Part shown: positions 7,589 through 14,922 of the stretch, piece after piece
Position numbering within the stretch: the stretch's first letter is position 1
Layout of the letters: each line of letters starts with the position of its first letter
Source of the DNA: CAZKTO01 sp964555685
GTDB lineage: Bacteria; Chloroflexota; Dehalococcoidia; SHYB01
Length of the DNA: 46,919 nt
Direction: 5' to 3'
Assembly: GCA_964555685.1 (NCBI GenBank)
Contig: CAZKTO010000017.1
Location: 1 to 46,919 of the forward strand
Notes under the pieces: model-generated
Database searches by the model: none
What the model was told of the DNA's origin: nothing
What the model saw: the letters and a program-made list of their open reading frames with translations, nothing else
Made by a program: the position numbers and the translations under genes

Positions 7589-7613
7589 CCCCTTTCCCTG
7601 CGAGGGAAGGGGG
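7589..7613 (-). terminator. Hairpin after LLM gene
   Basis: CCCCTTTCCCT (7589-7599) pairs with 7603-7613 with one G-T wobble around a GCG loop, 9 nt past the stop of the minus-strand LLM gene. No clear T-run follows. The hairpin also belongs to a repeat type common in this scaffold, so it may be a repeat serving as a terminator. Confidence 0.5.
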
Positions 7614-7621
7614 AACCGGCC

Positions 7622-8587
7622 TCACGCAAAGGCCGGCATCACCTCCTTGGCCAGGAGCTCCATGGTGGCCGGCGCGGCCCGGTCGTAGAAGAAGAAGGCG
7701 AAGAGGCTGACGCCCAGGGCCGCCCGCTCGCGGACGCGCCGGATGACGTCCTCGGGCGTGCCCGCGTAGCCGCCGGCGTCGAGCCCCCAGCCAGCGCCGC
7801 CGTAGCGCCGGCGGGCCTGCTGCATGGCGCCCTCCACATCCGATCTCTTGGGGACGAGGACGAGCACGGCCTCCTCGGTGATGCGGAGCGTCGCGGGGTC
7901 GCGGCCGATACGCCGGCACTCGTCGTGCAGCAGGCGGATCTTACGCTCCAGCTCGCCCAGGGAGTAGGTGGGGCAGTTCCAGCCGTCGGCCCAGCGGGCC
8001 ACGATGGGCAGGGTGTACCGTTCGCCGCCGCCGCCGACGAGGATGGGCGGGTTCGGCTTCTGCACCGGCAGGGGAAGGTTGGGCGCGTTTTCGAGCTTGT
8101 AGTACTGGCCCTGGAAGTTGGAGACCTCCTGGGTGAAGAGCAGCTTCATCACCTGGAGGCCCTCTTCGAGGCGCTTGGAGCGCTCGGGGTTCTTGGGAAA
8201 GGGGATGCCGAACTGGTGATGCTCGATGGGCACGGAGCCGGTGCCGATCCCCAGCTCGACGCGGCCGTTGGAGATGACATCCAGGCTGGTCGCCATCTTG
8301 GCCAGGAGGGCCGGGTGCCGGAAGCCGCTGGCGAGGACCAGGTGGCCGAATCGGATGCGCTCGGTGACGGCGGCGAGGACCGAGACGGTCGTCCAGGCCT
8401 CGAAGGACGGGACCTTGGGCATGCCCGGCGGGTAGAGGTGGTCCATGAACCAGACGGAGTGGAAGCCCAGGCGCTCCGCAACCTGAACGCGGTGGCGGAT
8501 CTCCTCGAAGGGGAAGCCGAGCTGGGGGATGTAGACGCCGAACTGAACTTTCTGTTGTTTCACGGTGGCGGGCTGCTGGCTGGTCAT
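7622..8587 (-). CDS. LLM-class flavin-dependent oxidoreductase
   Basis: This 321-residue luciferase-like TIM barrel carries VQFGVYIPQLGFPFEEI at the N-terminus, then ERLGFHSVWFMDH, GHLVLASGFRHPALLAKM and ISNGRVELGIGTGSV. PNPPILVGGGGERYTL and VARWADGWNCPT follow. The pattern is close to F420-dependent members. The ATG at 8587 (MTSQQPATVK) is chosen over a frame-open extension of 40 residues because GGGAGGG precedes it. It stands alone, with a hairpin downstream. Substrate unknown. Confidence 0.85.
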   Translation of the reverse strand: MTSQQPATVKQQKVQFGVYIPQLGFPFEEIRHRVQVAERLGFHSVWFMDHLYPPGMPKVPSFEAWTTVSVLAAVTERIRFGHLVLASGFRHPALLAKMATSLDVISNGRVELGIGTGSVPIEHHQFGIPFPKNPERSKRLEEGLQVMKLLFTQEVSNFQGQYYKLENAPNLPLPVQKPNPPILVGGGGERYTLPIVARWADGWNCPTYSLGELERKIRLLHDECRRIGRDPATLRITEEAVLVLVPKRSDVEGAMQQARRRYGGAGWGLDAGGYAGTPEDVIRRVRERAALGVSLFAFFFYDRAAPATMELLAKEVMPAFA

Positions 8588-8694
8588 GGGCCCTCCCGAG
8601 ATGGTGCGCCGTCCGGGCGCTACGCGGAAGGATATACTGATGGATACGCCGGCGAAAGGGGGTGCGAAGCCAGGAGCAGGGGCTATCGCGCCGC

Positions 8695-8723
8695 TGGCCA
8701 GGGCCACCGGGCTCTGTTACAAT
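8695..8723 (+). promoter_or_regulatory. Sigma-70-like promoter
   Basis: TGGCCA (8695-8700), a 17-bp spacer and TACAAT (8718-8723). Predicted transcription would begin near 8730, only a few bases before the GTG at 8734, so the downstream mRNA may be leaderless. Confidence 0.55.
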
Positions 8724-8733
8724 AGCCTTCGCC

Positions 8734-8940
8734 GTGGACAAGGCCGACAAGAGAGAGTGGCGGACCTCGAGCTTCATCGAGGCGTACTGGGCCGTCGAGC
8801 CGGACGAGAGCCTGCGGCTTCCGGGCACGCAGTTGGAGCAGGCGGTAAAGGCGAAGCGGCGGGCGTACCAGTTCGGGGCCTGGCCTGGAGCCGGGGACTC
8901 CCCCTTCCAGCACCCCGGGGCCTGGTGGGACCAGCAGTAA
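8734..8940 (+). CDS. Small tryptophan-rich hypothetical protein
   Basis: A 68-residue frame opens with GTG and reads MDKADKREWRTSSFIEAYWA, followed by LPGTQLEQAVKAKRRAYQFG and a C-terminal GAWWDQQ. It contains five tryptophans and no recognised domain. A promoter with TACAAT at 8718-8723 ends just before the GTG, and no ribosome binding site is seen, suggesting leaderless translation. An upstream ATG at 8662 would lie before the promoter. It precedes tRNA-Pro by 69 nt. Residue composition looks coding, but no homologue is recalled. Confidence 0.4.
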   Translation: MDKADKREWRTSSFIEAYWAVEPDESLRLPGTQLEQAVKAKRRAYQFGAWPGAGDSPFQHPGAWWDQQ

Positions 8941-9009
8941 GGGCAGGGCAAGCGCCGGTCCCTGCGCCGGTGGCGGTGCGCGAGTCGCTTCGTGCGGGGC
9001 AGGCCGGAT

Positions 9010-9086
9010 CGGGGCGTAGCGCAGCACGGTAGCGCGCCACGTTCGGGACGTGGAGGCCCTGGGTTCAAATCCCAGCGCCCCGACCA
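9010..9086 (+). tRNA. tRNA-Pro (CGG)
   Basis: Acceptor arm CGGGGCG at 9010-9016 pairs with 9076-9082, with CCA encoded at 9084-9086. The anticodon stem CCACG/CGTGG encloses TTCGGGA, giving anticodon CGG. The T-arm has GGTTCAAAT. It is encoded singly. Several antisense reading frames pass through it and are artefacts. Confidence 0.95.
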
Positions 9087-9451
9087 TTGAAACAGGTACA
9101 GCTACCAGAATCCCGGTGGCTGTATTTTGTCCCAGGGGATCGCTCCCGCCGTGATGTCCTCTCACCACCAACGTGAGTGCGAGAACAGCCCTCGCTCATG
9201 TTGGACGGGGAGTTAGTAAACGAGTCGCGGATAGAGAACCATGGAGCGTTCGTAGAACTTGGGTTCACTATCGCAGGGATGCGCCCAAGCTTGACGGCGA
9301 CAGGTGTCCGGCTTATGCTCCGCCCGCACGGCAAGGGGTATGCCGTGATCTCCAGGGCCGCGGAGTCCGTGGTGTCTCCTTCGTGCGACTAGCCGTGCAA
9401 CGAAGGTGCGAGGCCCGGGCCGCGAGGGGCTCGCGCCGAGGAGGAAGGGAC
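9087..9451. other. Gene-free stretch after tRNA-Pro
   Basis: No confident gene is seen between tRNA-Pro and the E1 alpha start. A 71-codon plus-strand frame (9177-9392) and a frame of similar length on the minus strand (9065-9334) overlap and lack ribosome binding sites. The stretch may be a worn remnant inserted next to the tRNA. The last 11 nt hold the GAGGAAGGGA ribosome binding site. Confidence 0.45.
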
Positions 9452-10438
9452 GTGGCCGAAGACAGAGAGCTTCGGATCGAGATGCTGCGGCGGATCATGC
9501 TCATCCGCCGGTTCGAGGAGCGGGTGAAGGCGCTGGCGGCCAGCGGCGAGCTCGCCGGGGCCGCCCACTCCTACGTTGGGGAGGAGGCGGTGGCCGTGGG
9601 GGCCTGCCTGGCCCTGCGCCAGGACGACTACATCACGGGGAACCACCGCTCCCATGGCCACCCCATCGCCAAGGGCGGTGACGTCCGGCGGGCCATGGCG
9701 GAGCTCCTGGGCAAGGCCGACGGCTACTGCAAGGGGAAGGGCGGATCGATGCACCTGGCCGACTTCAGCATCGGCATCCTTGGCGAGTCGGGCGTGGTCG
9801 CATCCGCTATCCCCATCGCGGTGGGCGCCGCTCTGGCGAGCAGGCTGCGCAAGGACGGCCGGGTGGCGCTGGCCTTCCTGGGCGACGGGGCGACGGCTCA
9901 GGGCGCCTTCCACGAGTCGGTCAACCTGGCCGCCGTGTGGAAGCTGCCGGCGATCTTCGTCTGCGAGAACAACCAGTACGGCGTGACCAACTCGGTGAAG
10001 AACGCGGTGGCGGCGGGCAAGATCGCCGACATGGCTGGCTCCTACAACATCCCCGGCGTGCAGGTGGACGGACAGGATGTGGTGGCGGTGTACGAGGCCG
10101 TGACCGAGGCGGTGCAGCGCGCCCGGGCCGGCGCGGGCCCGTCCCTGGTCGAAGGGCTGACGTACCGGTACGAGGAGCACGCGCTGGGGTTGGAGCGCAT
10201 CCTCAAGAAGGCGTACCGGCCGCCGGAGGAGATCGCCCGGTGGCGCCAGCGGGACCCGCTCCAGATCCACAAGGAGCGGCTGCTGGAGCGGCGGCTCATG
10301 ACGGAGAACGACCTGCTGGCGATGGAGGCGGCCATCGCGGCGCAGATCGACGAGGCGGTGCGGTTCGCCCGCGAGAGCCCGTACCCCCAGGAGGGGGAGC
10401 TCTACACGGACATGTACGCCAGCCCGGCCCCCGCGTGA
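9452..10438 (+). CDS. pdhA: Thiamine-dependent 2-oxoacid/acetoin dehydrogenase E1 component, alpha subunit
   Basis: This 328-residue E1 alpha binds thiamine diphosphate and decarboxylates a 2-oxoacid (or cleaves acetoin), passing the acyl group to the E2 lipoyl domain. The TPP motif is clear: GDGATAQGAFHESVN followed by CENNQYGV. The N-terminal RRIMLIRRFEERV and NHRSHGHPIAKG are also typical, as are KGKGGSMH and the C-terminal YRYEEHALG. The GTG at 9452 follows GAGGAAGGGA by one base; an ORF extension of 93 codons has no support. Length and motifs are nearest acetoin dehydrogenase or pyruvate dehydrogenase E1 alpha. It lies 44 nt before E1 beta, with the 16-bp palindrome between them. Confidence 0.9.
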   Translation: MAEDRELRIEMLRRIMLIRRFEERVKALAASGELAGAAHSYVGEEAVAVGACLALRQDDYITGNHRSHGHPIAKGGDVRRAMAELLGKADGYCKGKGGSMHLADFSIGILGESGVVASAIPIAVGAALASRLRKDGRVALAFLGDGATAQGAFHESVNLAAVWKLPAIFVCENNQYGVTNSVKNAVAAGKIADMAGSYNIPGVQVDGQDVVAVYEAVTEAVQRARAGAGPSLVEGLTYRYEEHALGLERILKKAYRPPEEIARWRQRDPLQIHKERLLERRLMTENDLLAMEAAIAAQIDEAVRFARESPYPQEGELYTDMYASPAPA

Positions 10439-10445
10439 CGCGGAA

Positions 10446-10461
10446 CCCCGACACGTCGGGG
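10446..10461. repeat. 16-bp palindrome CCCCGACACGTCGGGG
   Basis: Exact copy located between the E1 alpha stop and the E1 beta start, identical to that at 5151-5166. Confidence 0.9.
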
Positions 10462-10482
10462 CGGACCAAGACGAGGTGAGGC

Positions 10483-11439
10483 ATGGCCCAGGTATCGTTC
10501 ACTCAGGCGATCAATGACGCGATCCGAGAGGAGATGCTGCGCGACGGTTCGGTCTTCCTGATGGGAGAGGACATGCGCAGCGGGCTGAACGGGACGGCGG
10601 GCCTGCTCGGCGAGGAGCTGGGGCCCGACCGGGTCCTCGACACGCCGATCTCGGAGGGCGCCTTCACCGGCGCCGCCATCGGGGCCGCAGCCGTGGGGAT
10701 GCGCCCCATCGTCTACTCCATGGCCAGCATGATGTGGGTGGCCATGGACCAGCTGGTCAGCCAGGCCGCAAAGATGCGCTACATGTTTGGGGGGCAGGTC
10801 AAGCTCCCCGTCGTGTTCCGGCTGTCCGAGATCTACGCCTCGGCGGCGCACCACTCGGACCGGCCCCACGGCATGTTCATGAACATGCCGGGCCTGAAGA
10901 TCGCCCTGCCCAGCACGCCCGCCGACGCCAAGGGTCTGCTGAAGAGCGCGATCCGAGGCGATGACCCCGTGCTCTTCTTCGAGGACCGCAGCATCTCGGG
11001 GACGGGCGAGGTGCCGGATGGGGACTTCACCATCCCCTTCGGCGCCGCGGACGTCAAGCGGGCGGGGACGGACGTGACGATCGTGGCCATGGGCGGCATG
11101 GTGGCCATCGCGCTGAAGGCGGCCGAGCAGCTGGCGGGCGAAGGGCTCTCGGCGGAGGTGGTGGACCCGAGGACGCTGGTGCCGCTGGACCGGGAGGCGA
11201 TCCTCCGGTCGGTGGCCAAGACGGGGCGGCTCGTCGTCGTCGACTCCGCTCCCCGGACCTGCAGCGCCGCCAGCGAGATCGCCTCCATGGTGGCCGAGGA
11301 GGGCTTCTGGAGCCTTCGGAGCCCGGTCCGCCGGGTGGCCGCCCCGGACGTCCACGTCCCCTACAGCCCGCCGCTGGTCAAGGCGCTCTACCCTGATGTG
11401 GCGAAGGTCGTGGCCGGGGTGCGCTCGACCTTGGCCTAG
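10483..11439 (+). CDS. pdhB: 2-oxoacid/acetoin dehydrogenase E1 component, beta subunit
   Basis: This 318-residue beta subunit forms the E1 heterotetramer. It carries QAINDAIREEMLRD, GEDMRSGLNGTAGLL, DTPISEGAFTGAAIGAA and MRPIVYSMASMMWVAMDQ in the pyrimidine-binding domain. The C-terminal transketolase-type domain has VVDPRTLVPLDREAIL and RLVVVDSAPRTCSAASEI. AGGTGAGGC precedes the ATG. It lies in one operon with E1 alpha and E2. No E3 (dihydrolipoamide dehydrogenase) gene is in the window, so that subunit must come from elsewhere. Confidence 0.9.
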   Translation: MAQVSFTQAINDAIREEMLRDGSVFLMGEDMRSGLNGTAGLLGEELGPDRVLDTPISEGAFTGAAIGAAAVGMRPIVYSMASMMWVAMDQLVSQAAKMRYMFGGQVKLPVVFRLSEIYASAAHHSDRPHGMFMNMPGLKIALPSTPADAKGLLKSAIRGDDPVLFFEDRSISGTGEVPDGDFTIPFGAADVKRAGTDVTIVAMGGMVAIALKAAEQLAGEGLSAEVVDPRTLVPLDREAILRSVAKTGRLVVVDSAPRTCSAASEIASMVAEEGFWSLRSPVRRVAAPDVHVPYSPPLVKALYPDVAKVVAGVRSTLA

Positions 11440-11494
11440 CCGGTCCGCCCAGCCGCCGGGGACGATGCCCCCGGCGAGCGCCGTTGGAGGCGAG

Positions 11495-12736
11495 ATGGCT
11501 CAGAACGTGGCGCTGCCCCACTGGGGGATGGAGGTCTCGGAAGGCACCGTCGTCAAGTGGCTCAAGCGAGAGGGCGAGGCGGTGAAGAAGGGCGAGCCAC
11601 TAGCCGAGATCGAGACGGAGAAGGCGGTGAGCGACCTGGAGTCGCCCTCCGACGGCGTGCTGGCCCGCATCCTCGTGGCCGAGGGGGCCACGGTGGAGGT
11701 CGGCGCCGTGCTGGCCGTCGTGGCCGAGCCCGGGGAGAGCGTCGTGGCGCCACCCCGACACGTCGGGGCCCCCGTGCCCCGACTCGTCGGGGGCGCCCGG
11801 CCCGGGGACGCGGGCGCCGCAGGGGCCCAGGTGGAGCCCGTGGCCCGCCGCCTCGCCCAGGAGAAGGGAATCCCGCTGGCCAGCGTGGCGGGGAGCGGTC
11901 CCGGCGGCAGGATCACGCTCGAGGACGTACGCCGGGCTGCGGCGGCTGGAGCCGCCGCAGCGCCCCCGGCGAGCGGCGCCCCGCTGACCGGCATGCGGGC
12001 GCTCATCGCCAGGCGGATGCAGCGCAGCGCCCAGGAGACCGCCGCCGTCACCCTCACCGCCGAGGCGGACGTGACGGCGCTGGAGGAGATGCGCCAGGAG
12101 ATGCGGCGCCAGGGCATCGACCGCCTGGCGATCATCGTGAAGGCGGTGGCGCTATCGCTGAAGGAGCACCCCGAGCTCAACGCTCGCCTCCAGGGCGACC
12201 GGCTGCAGCTCGTGCCGGAGGTCAACATCGGCGTCGCGGTCGCTCTCGACCAGGGTCTCGTGGTGCCGGTTATCCATAACGCGGACGCCAAGGGCCTGGA
12301 CGAGATCACCCGAGAGTTGCGCCGCCTGGCGGGGACCATCCGGGAGGGAAAGCAGCGGCATGAAGAGCTGCGGGGCGGCACCTTCACGGTGACGAGCCTG
12401 GCCGCCGAGGGCGTGGACGCCTTCACGCCCATCATCAACCAGCCCGAGGCGGCGATCCTGGGGGTGGGCCGGATCATCGAGAAGCCGGGCGTCCATGAGG
12501 GAGCCATCGCCAAGCGCGCGTTCATGTNNNNNNNNNNCTGGCCCGAGTGCGCGGTCCTCGGCGTCGGGCGAATTCACAAACAGCCGGCGGTGGTGGACGA
12601 TCAGATTGTGCCACGCGACCTGATGACCTTGAGCCTCACGTTCGACCATCGTGCGTGCGACGGCGCGCCGGCGGCCCGGCTTCTGCGGGCCATCCGGCGA
12701 CGGCTGGAGGACACGGCGTGGGCGGCGCCGCGCTGA
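11495..12736 (+). CDS. pdhC: Dihydrolipoamide acyltransferase (E2), assembled across a gap
   Basis: E2 transfers the acyl group from lipoamide to CoA. The lipoyl domain is at residues 1-78, with Lys43 in EIETEKAVSD as the lipoylation site. A linker follows that encodes PRHVGAPVPRLVGG from two 16-bp palindromes. The E3-binding domain is RRLAQEKGIPLASVAG...GRITLEDV, and the catalytic domain ends with FDHRACDG, which supplies the active-site His and Asp. GGAGG precedes the ATG at 11495. Ten N (12528-12537) fall in the catalytic domain, and the ~28 residues before them (PEAAILGVGRI...) reappear in divergent form after them (PECAVLGVGRI...). The 3' end may therefore belong to another E2 gene. Confidence 0.8.
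   Translation: MAQNVALPHWGMEVSEGTVVKWLKREGEAVKKGEPLAEIETEKAVSDLESPSDGVLARILVAEGATVEVGAVLAVVAEPGESVVAPPRHVGAPVPRLVGGARPGDAGAAGAQVEPVARRLAQEKGIPLASVAGSGPGGRITLEDVRRAAAAGAAAAPPASGAPLTGMRALIARRMQRSAQETAAVTLTAEADVTALEEMRQEMRRQGIDRLAIIVKAVALSLKEHPELNARLQGDRLQLVPEVNIGVAVALDQGLVVPVIHNADAKGLDEITRELRRLAGTIREGKQRHEELRGGTFTVTSLAAEGVDAFTPIINQPEAAILGVGRIIEKPGVHEGAIAKRAFMXXXXWPECAVLGVGRIHKQPAVVDDQIVPRDLMTLSLTFDHRACDGAPAARLLRAIRRRLEDTAWAAPR
11753..11768. repeat. 16-bp palindrome inside the E2 linker
   Basis: CCCCGACACGTCGGGG read in frame within the E2 gene, in the flexible linker between lipoyl and E3-binding domains. Confidence 0.9.
11777..11792. repeat. 16-bp palindrome inside the E2 linker (second copy)
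   Basis: CCCCGACTCGTCGGGG, 8 nt after the previous copy. The pair adds about 14 residues of linker. Confidence 0.9.
12528..12537. other. Scaffold gap (10 N) inside the E2 gene
   Basis: The frame stays open through the N run, but the protein on both sides covers the same part of the E2 catalytic domain, so the flanking contigs overlap in homology. About half of the compared residues differ, so they are not simple duplicates of one allele. Confidence 0.9.
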
Positions 12737-12775
12737 CGCGGGCGGTCTGGATCGCTGGCCCGCGCGTACACGCAG

Positions 12776-12804
12776 TTGCCACGAACGGTACGGCTGGCTA
12801 CAAT
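12776..12804 (+). promoter_or_regulatory. Sigma-70-like promoter of the UGSC gene
   Basis: TTGCCA (12776-12781), a 17-bp spacer and TACAAT (12799-12804). It is the closest match to consensus in the window and lies 38 nt before the ATG of the selenoprotein gene, so the cassette has its own promoter. Confidence 0.75.
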
Positions 12805-12842
12805 TCGGGCGAGCGCCTCGTTCGGAGCCAGGGAGGTATAGC

Positions 12843-13382
12843 ATGCGCGTGCTGAGCCCCGTGGGCGAACGTCCGGCCGCCGCCGCCCACACGCAGAGGA
12901 GAGCCCGAGTCACGGGAGAGGTCATCGGCGTCATCGACGACGGCCTCTCGGGCGTCTTCATGCCCCACCTGGTGGCGACGCTCACAGAGCGGGCGGAGCC
13001 ATCGCAGGTGATCCACTGGACCAAGAGCAACGGCGGCGCCCCGGCGCCCCAGGAGGTCATCGAGCGCCTGTCCCGGGAGTGTCAGGCGGTGATCGTGGGG
13101 GTAGCCCTCTGAGGGTCGTGCACGTCGGGCTGTATGCACGACTCAACCCGCCTGGCGAAGAAGAGCATCCCCTCAGTCACGATCGTGTGGGACACCTTTG
13201 AGGTGCCCGCCCGGACTCAGGCGCGCATCTTTGGCGTCCCCGATATCCCGTTGCTCGTCATACCGCATCAGGAGCCGGGGGAGAGCGAGGCGGACCTGCG
13301 CCGCCGCGCTGAAGCCTACGCGGACGACGTCCTCGCCCTGCTCACGGGCAGCCCCATACCCCTGGCGAAGCCGTCGCACTAG
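12843..13382 (+). CDS. UGSC-family selenoprotein (in-frame TGA read as selenocysteine)
   Basis: This is one reading frame of 179 residues if the TGA at 13110-13112 is read as selenocysteine (position 90). Before it: TGEVIGVIDDGLSGVFMPHL, then SQVIHWTKSNGGAPAPQEVI and CQAVIVGVAL. The recoded segment is U-G-S-C-T-S-G-C, followed by MHDSTRLAKKSIPSVTIVWD, ARIFGVPDIPLLVIPH and a helical tail. U-G-S-C is the hallmark of the UGSC-containing family, known from metagenomic selenoproteome surveys, where U or C precedes GSC. A redox function through the U/C pair is likely; the reaction is not known to me. GGAGG lies 7 nt before the ATG. A hairpin follows the TGA directly. Plain ORF calling would report two truncated proteins. 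Confidence 0.88.
13113..13144 (+). promoter_or_regulatory. SECIS-like hairpin directly after the UGA codon
   Basis: GGGTCGTGCA (13113-13122) pairs with TGCACGACTC (13135-13144): 10 pairs, one of them G-U, enclosing a 12-nt loop rich in G and U. Bacterial SECIS elements lie within the reading frame just 3' of the UGA and present a G/U-containing apical loop to SelB. Position and form fit; the loop is larger than in E. coli fdhF. Confidence 0.7.
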
Positions 13383-13427
13383 GCCCTGCCCCAGGCTCGG
13401 CGGGGCGCGACCGCAAGGAGAGGCACG

Positions 13428-14507
13428 GTGGAGCTGCGGGCCGAGGCTATCGAGGTCAAGGACTACCACGAGGCCGTCGAGCTCTTCTTCCAGAGAGGGT
13501 GGACCGATGGCCTGGCCGTCGTGCCCCCCACCGAGGAGAAGGTGCGGGAGACGGTCGCCTCGTGCGGGCGCGACCCGCAGGAGACGCTGGGCGTCATCCC
13601 GCCCTACGGGGGCACGGCCACCATCGAGAAGCTGGCCATCAACTCGGTGATGGCGGGCTGCAGGCCGGAGCTCTTCCCGGTGGTCGTCGCGGCGGTCGAG
13701 GCCATGCTCGACCCGGCGTTCAACCTGAACGGCGTGCAGACGACCACCCACTGCGGGGAGCCGCTGGTCATCGTCAACGGCCCCATCATCAAGAGGCTGG
13801 GCTTCATGTACGCCGATGGCGTCTTCGGCAGCGGGTCGCGGGCCAACGGCACCGTGGGGCGAGCCGTCCAGCTCATTCTGTGGAACTTGGGACGAAACAT
13901 ACCCGGAGAGGTGGACAAGTCCTGCATGGGGCACCCCGGCAACTGGAGCTTCTGCATCGCCGAGGACGAGGACGGCAGCCCCTGGGAGCCCCTGCACGTC
14001 GAGCGGGGGATGCCGCGGGGCTCGAACGCCGTGACGGTCTTTCACTGCGAGGCCCCCCACAGCATCGGCGGCGCGCCCGTGCCGGATGGCCCGGAGGACA
14101 TGCTGGCCCCCATCGTCTCGACCATGGGCGCTCTGGGCAACAACAACGTCCGGCACTTTGGCGAGACCCTCCTGATCCTCAATCCCGTCCAGGCCGAGAT
14201 CTTCCACCGCGCCGGGTGGTCCAAGCAGGACATCAAGCGGGCGATATGGGAGCGGGCCCGGCACAGGGTGAAAGAGCTGAGACAGTCCACGTTCCTCAAG
14301 GGCGTGCAAGAGCAGGTCGGCCGGCACGCCCCGTGGCTCAACTTCAACGACCCGGAGCAGGAGCTGCCCATCACGCTGAAGGCCGAGGATATTCACATCG
14401 TGGTAGCGGGCGGCAGGAGCTACTTCGCGGCCTGCTGCCCCGGCTGGGGCTACTATGGCGGCTTCGCCATCACCCGAGAGGTGCGGTACCCACCCGGCAT
14501 GCCCTAA
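13428..14507 (+). CDS. Conserved companion protein of UGSC selenoproteins
   Basis: This 359-residue protein starts at GTG with AAGGAGAGG upstream, 45 nt after the selenoprotein, in the same operon. The N-terminal EAVELFFQRGWTDGLAVVPP, then AINSVMAGCRPELFPVVVAA, GVQTTTHCGEPLVIVNGPI and GHPGNWSFCIAEDEDGSPW match a family I recall next to or fused with UGSC domains. The C-terminus holds YFAACCPGWGYYGG, and conserved-looking cysteines at several points could shuttle electrons with the selenoprotein. No signal peptide or membrane segment is evident. Biochemical role unknown. Confidence 0.75.
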   Translation: MELRAEAIEVKDYHEAVELFFQRGWTDGLAVVPPTEEKVRETVASCGRDPQETLGVIPPYGGTATIEKLAINSVMAGCRPELFPVVVAAVEAMLDPAFNLNGVQTTTHCGEPLVIVNGPIIKRLGFMYADGVFGSGSRANGTVGRAVQLILWNLGRNIPGEVDKSCMGHPGNWSFCIAEDEDGSPWEPLHVERGMPRGSNAVTVFHCEAPHSIGGAPVPDGPEDMLAPIVSTMGALGNNNVRHFGETLLILNPVQAEIFHRAGWSKQDIKRAIWERARHRVKELRQSTFLKGVQEQVGRHAPWLNFNDPEQELPITLKAEDIHIVVAGGRSYFAACCPGWGYYGGFAITREVRYPPGMP

Positions 14508-14542
14508 AACTGGTTGCAAAACTCGCCAAACGGCCGAGTCAC

Positions 14543-14631
14543 TGTCACCCCGAGGCCGTCTGCGGCCGAGGGGTCTGGGGAGGGGAAGACCTCCCCACCC
14601 CAGATTCCTCGCCTGACGGCTCGGAATGACA
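14543..14631. repeat. Inverted-repeat element (TGTCACCCCGAG ... CGGAATGACA)
   Basis: Related to the inner unit at 5081-5178. It starts TGTCACCCCGAGGCC and ends TCGGAATGACA with several internal palindromes. Confidence 0.7.
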
Positions 14632-14636
14632 CTATC

Positions 14637-14665
14637 GTAGGGGCGGGTCTGAGACCCGCCCCTAC
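14637..14665. repeat. 29-bp inverted repeat
   Basis: GTAGGGGCGGGTCTG and its complement form a near-perfect hairpin. Relatives are at 32170-32198 and 34893-34921. Confidence 0.8.
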
Positions 14666-14681
14666 TTTGCAACCAGTTCTA

Positions 14682-14745
14682 GGAGCCCGCCGGCGCGATC
14701 CGGAAGCTGATGGGCGAGAACGCGGCGAAGCGGCTCGGCGTGCGC
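14682..14745 (+). pseudogene. Remnant of an amidohydrolase-2 C-terminus
   Basis: A short open stretch encodes AIRKLMGENAAKRLGV, which resembles the last helix of amidohydrolase-2 proteins (compare KRKILAENAAALY and KRLYLGENAARLY in this window). No upstream part is present, and a repeat abuts its 5' side. The family resemblance rests on about 16 residues, so this is tentative. Confidence 0.35.
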
Positions 14746-14922
14746 CGGGCTGTGTACTTCAGTCAAGGCGTAGCCGGTGACGAGGCCGCGCCGGGGCGTT
14801 TGACGCGCCCACGGGGTTGTCTCTAGACTCTCAGGTGCAGGGTGATACGCTGTTTGCGACCTGAGAGACCGTCCGCCAAGAGAGTTCGGCGGGCGGCGGG
14901 AGCGCCGGAAAGGGTGGGTCCC

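Larger units (their letters stand above)
14508..14922. other. Repeat-rich spacer between the UGSC and mtn operons
   Basis: There is no intact gene. The spacer holds a nested-type repeat (14543-14631), a 29-bp inverted repeat (14637-14665), an amidohydrolase C-terminal remnant (14682-14745) and the leader of mtnD. Confidence 0.6.

Noticed and set aside
9065..9392. Overlapping small frames on both strands after tRNA-Pro
   Set aside because: Neither has a ribosome binding site or a recognisable motif, and the minus frame runs into the tRNA.
12528..12537. Tandem duplication inside E2 as real biology
   Set aside because: The repeated segment is split by an N run and the two versions are divergent, so a scaffolding join is more likely.
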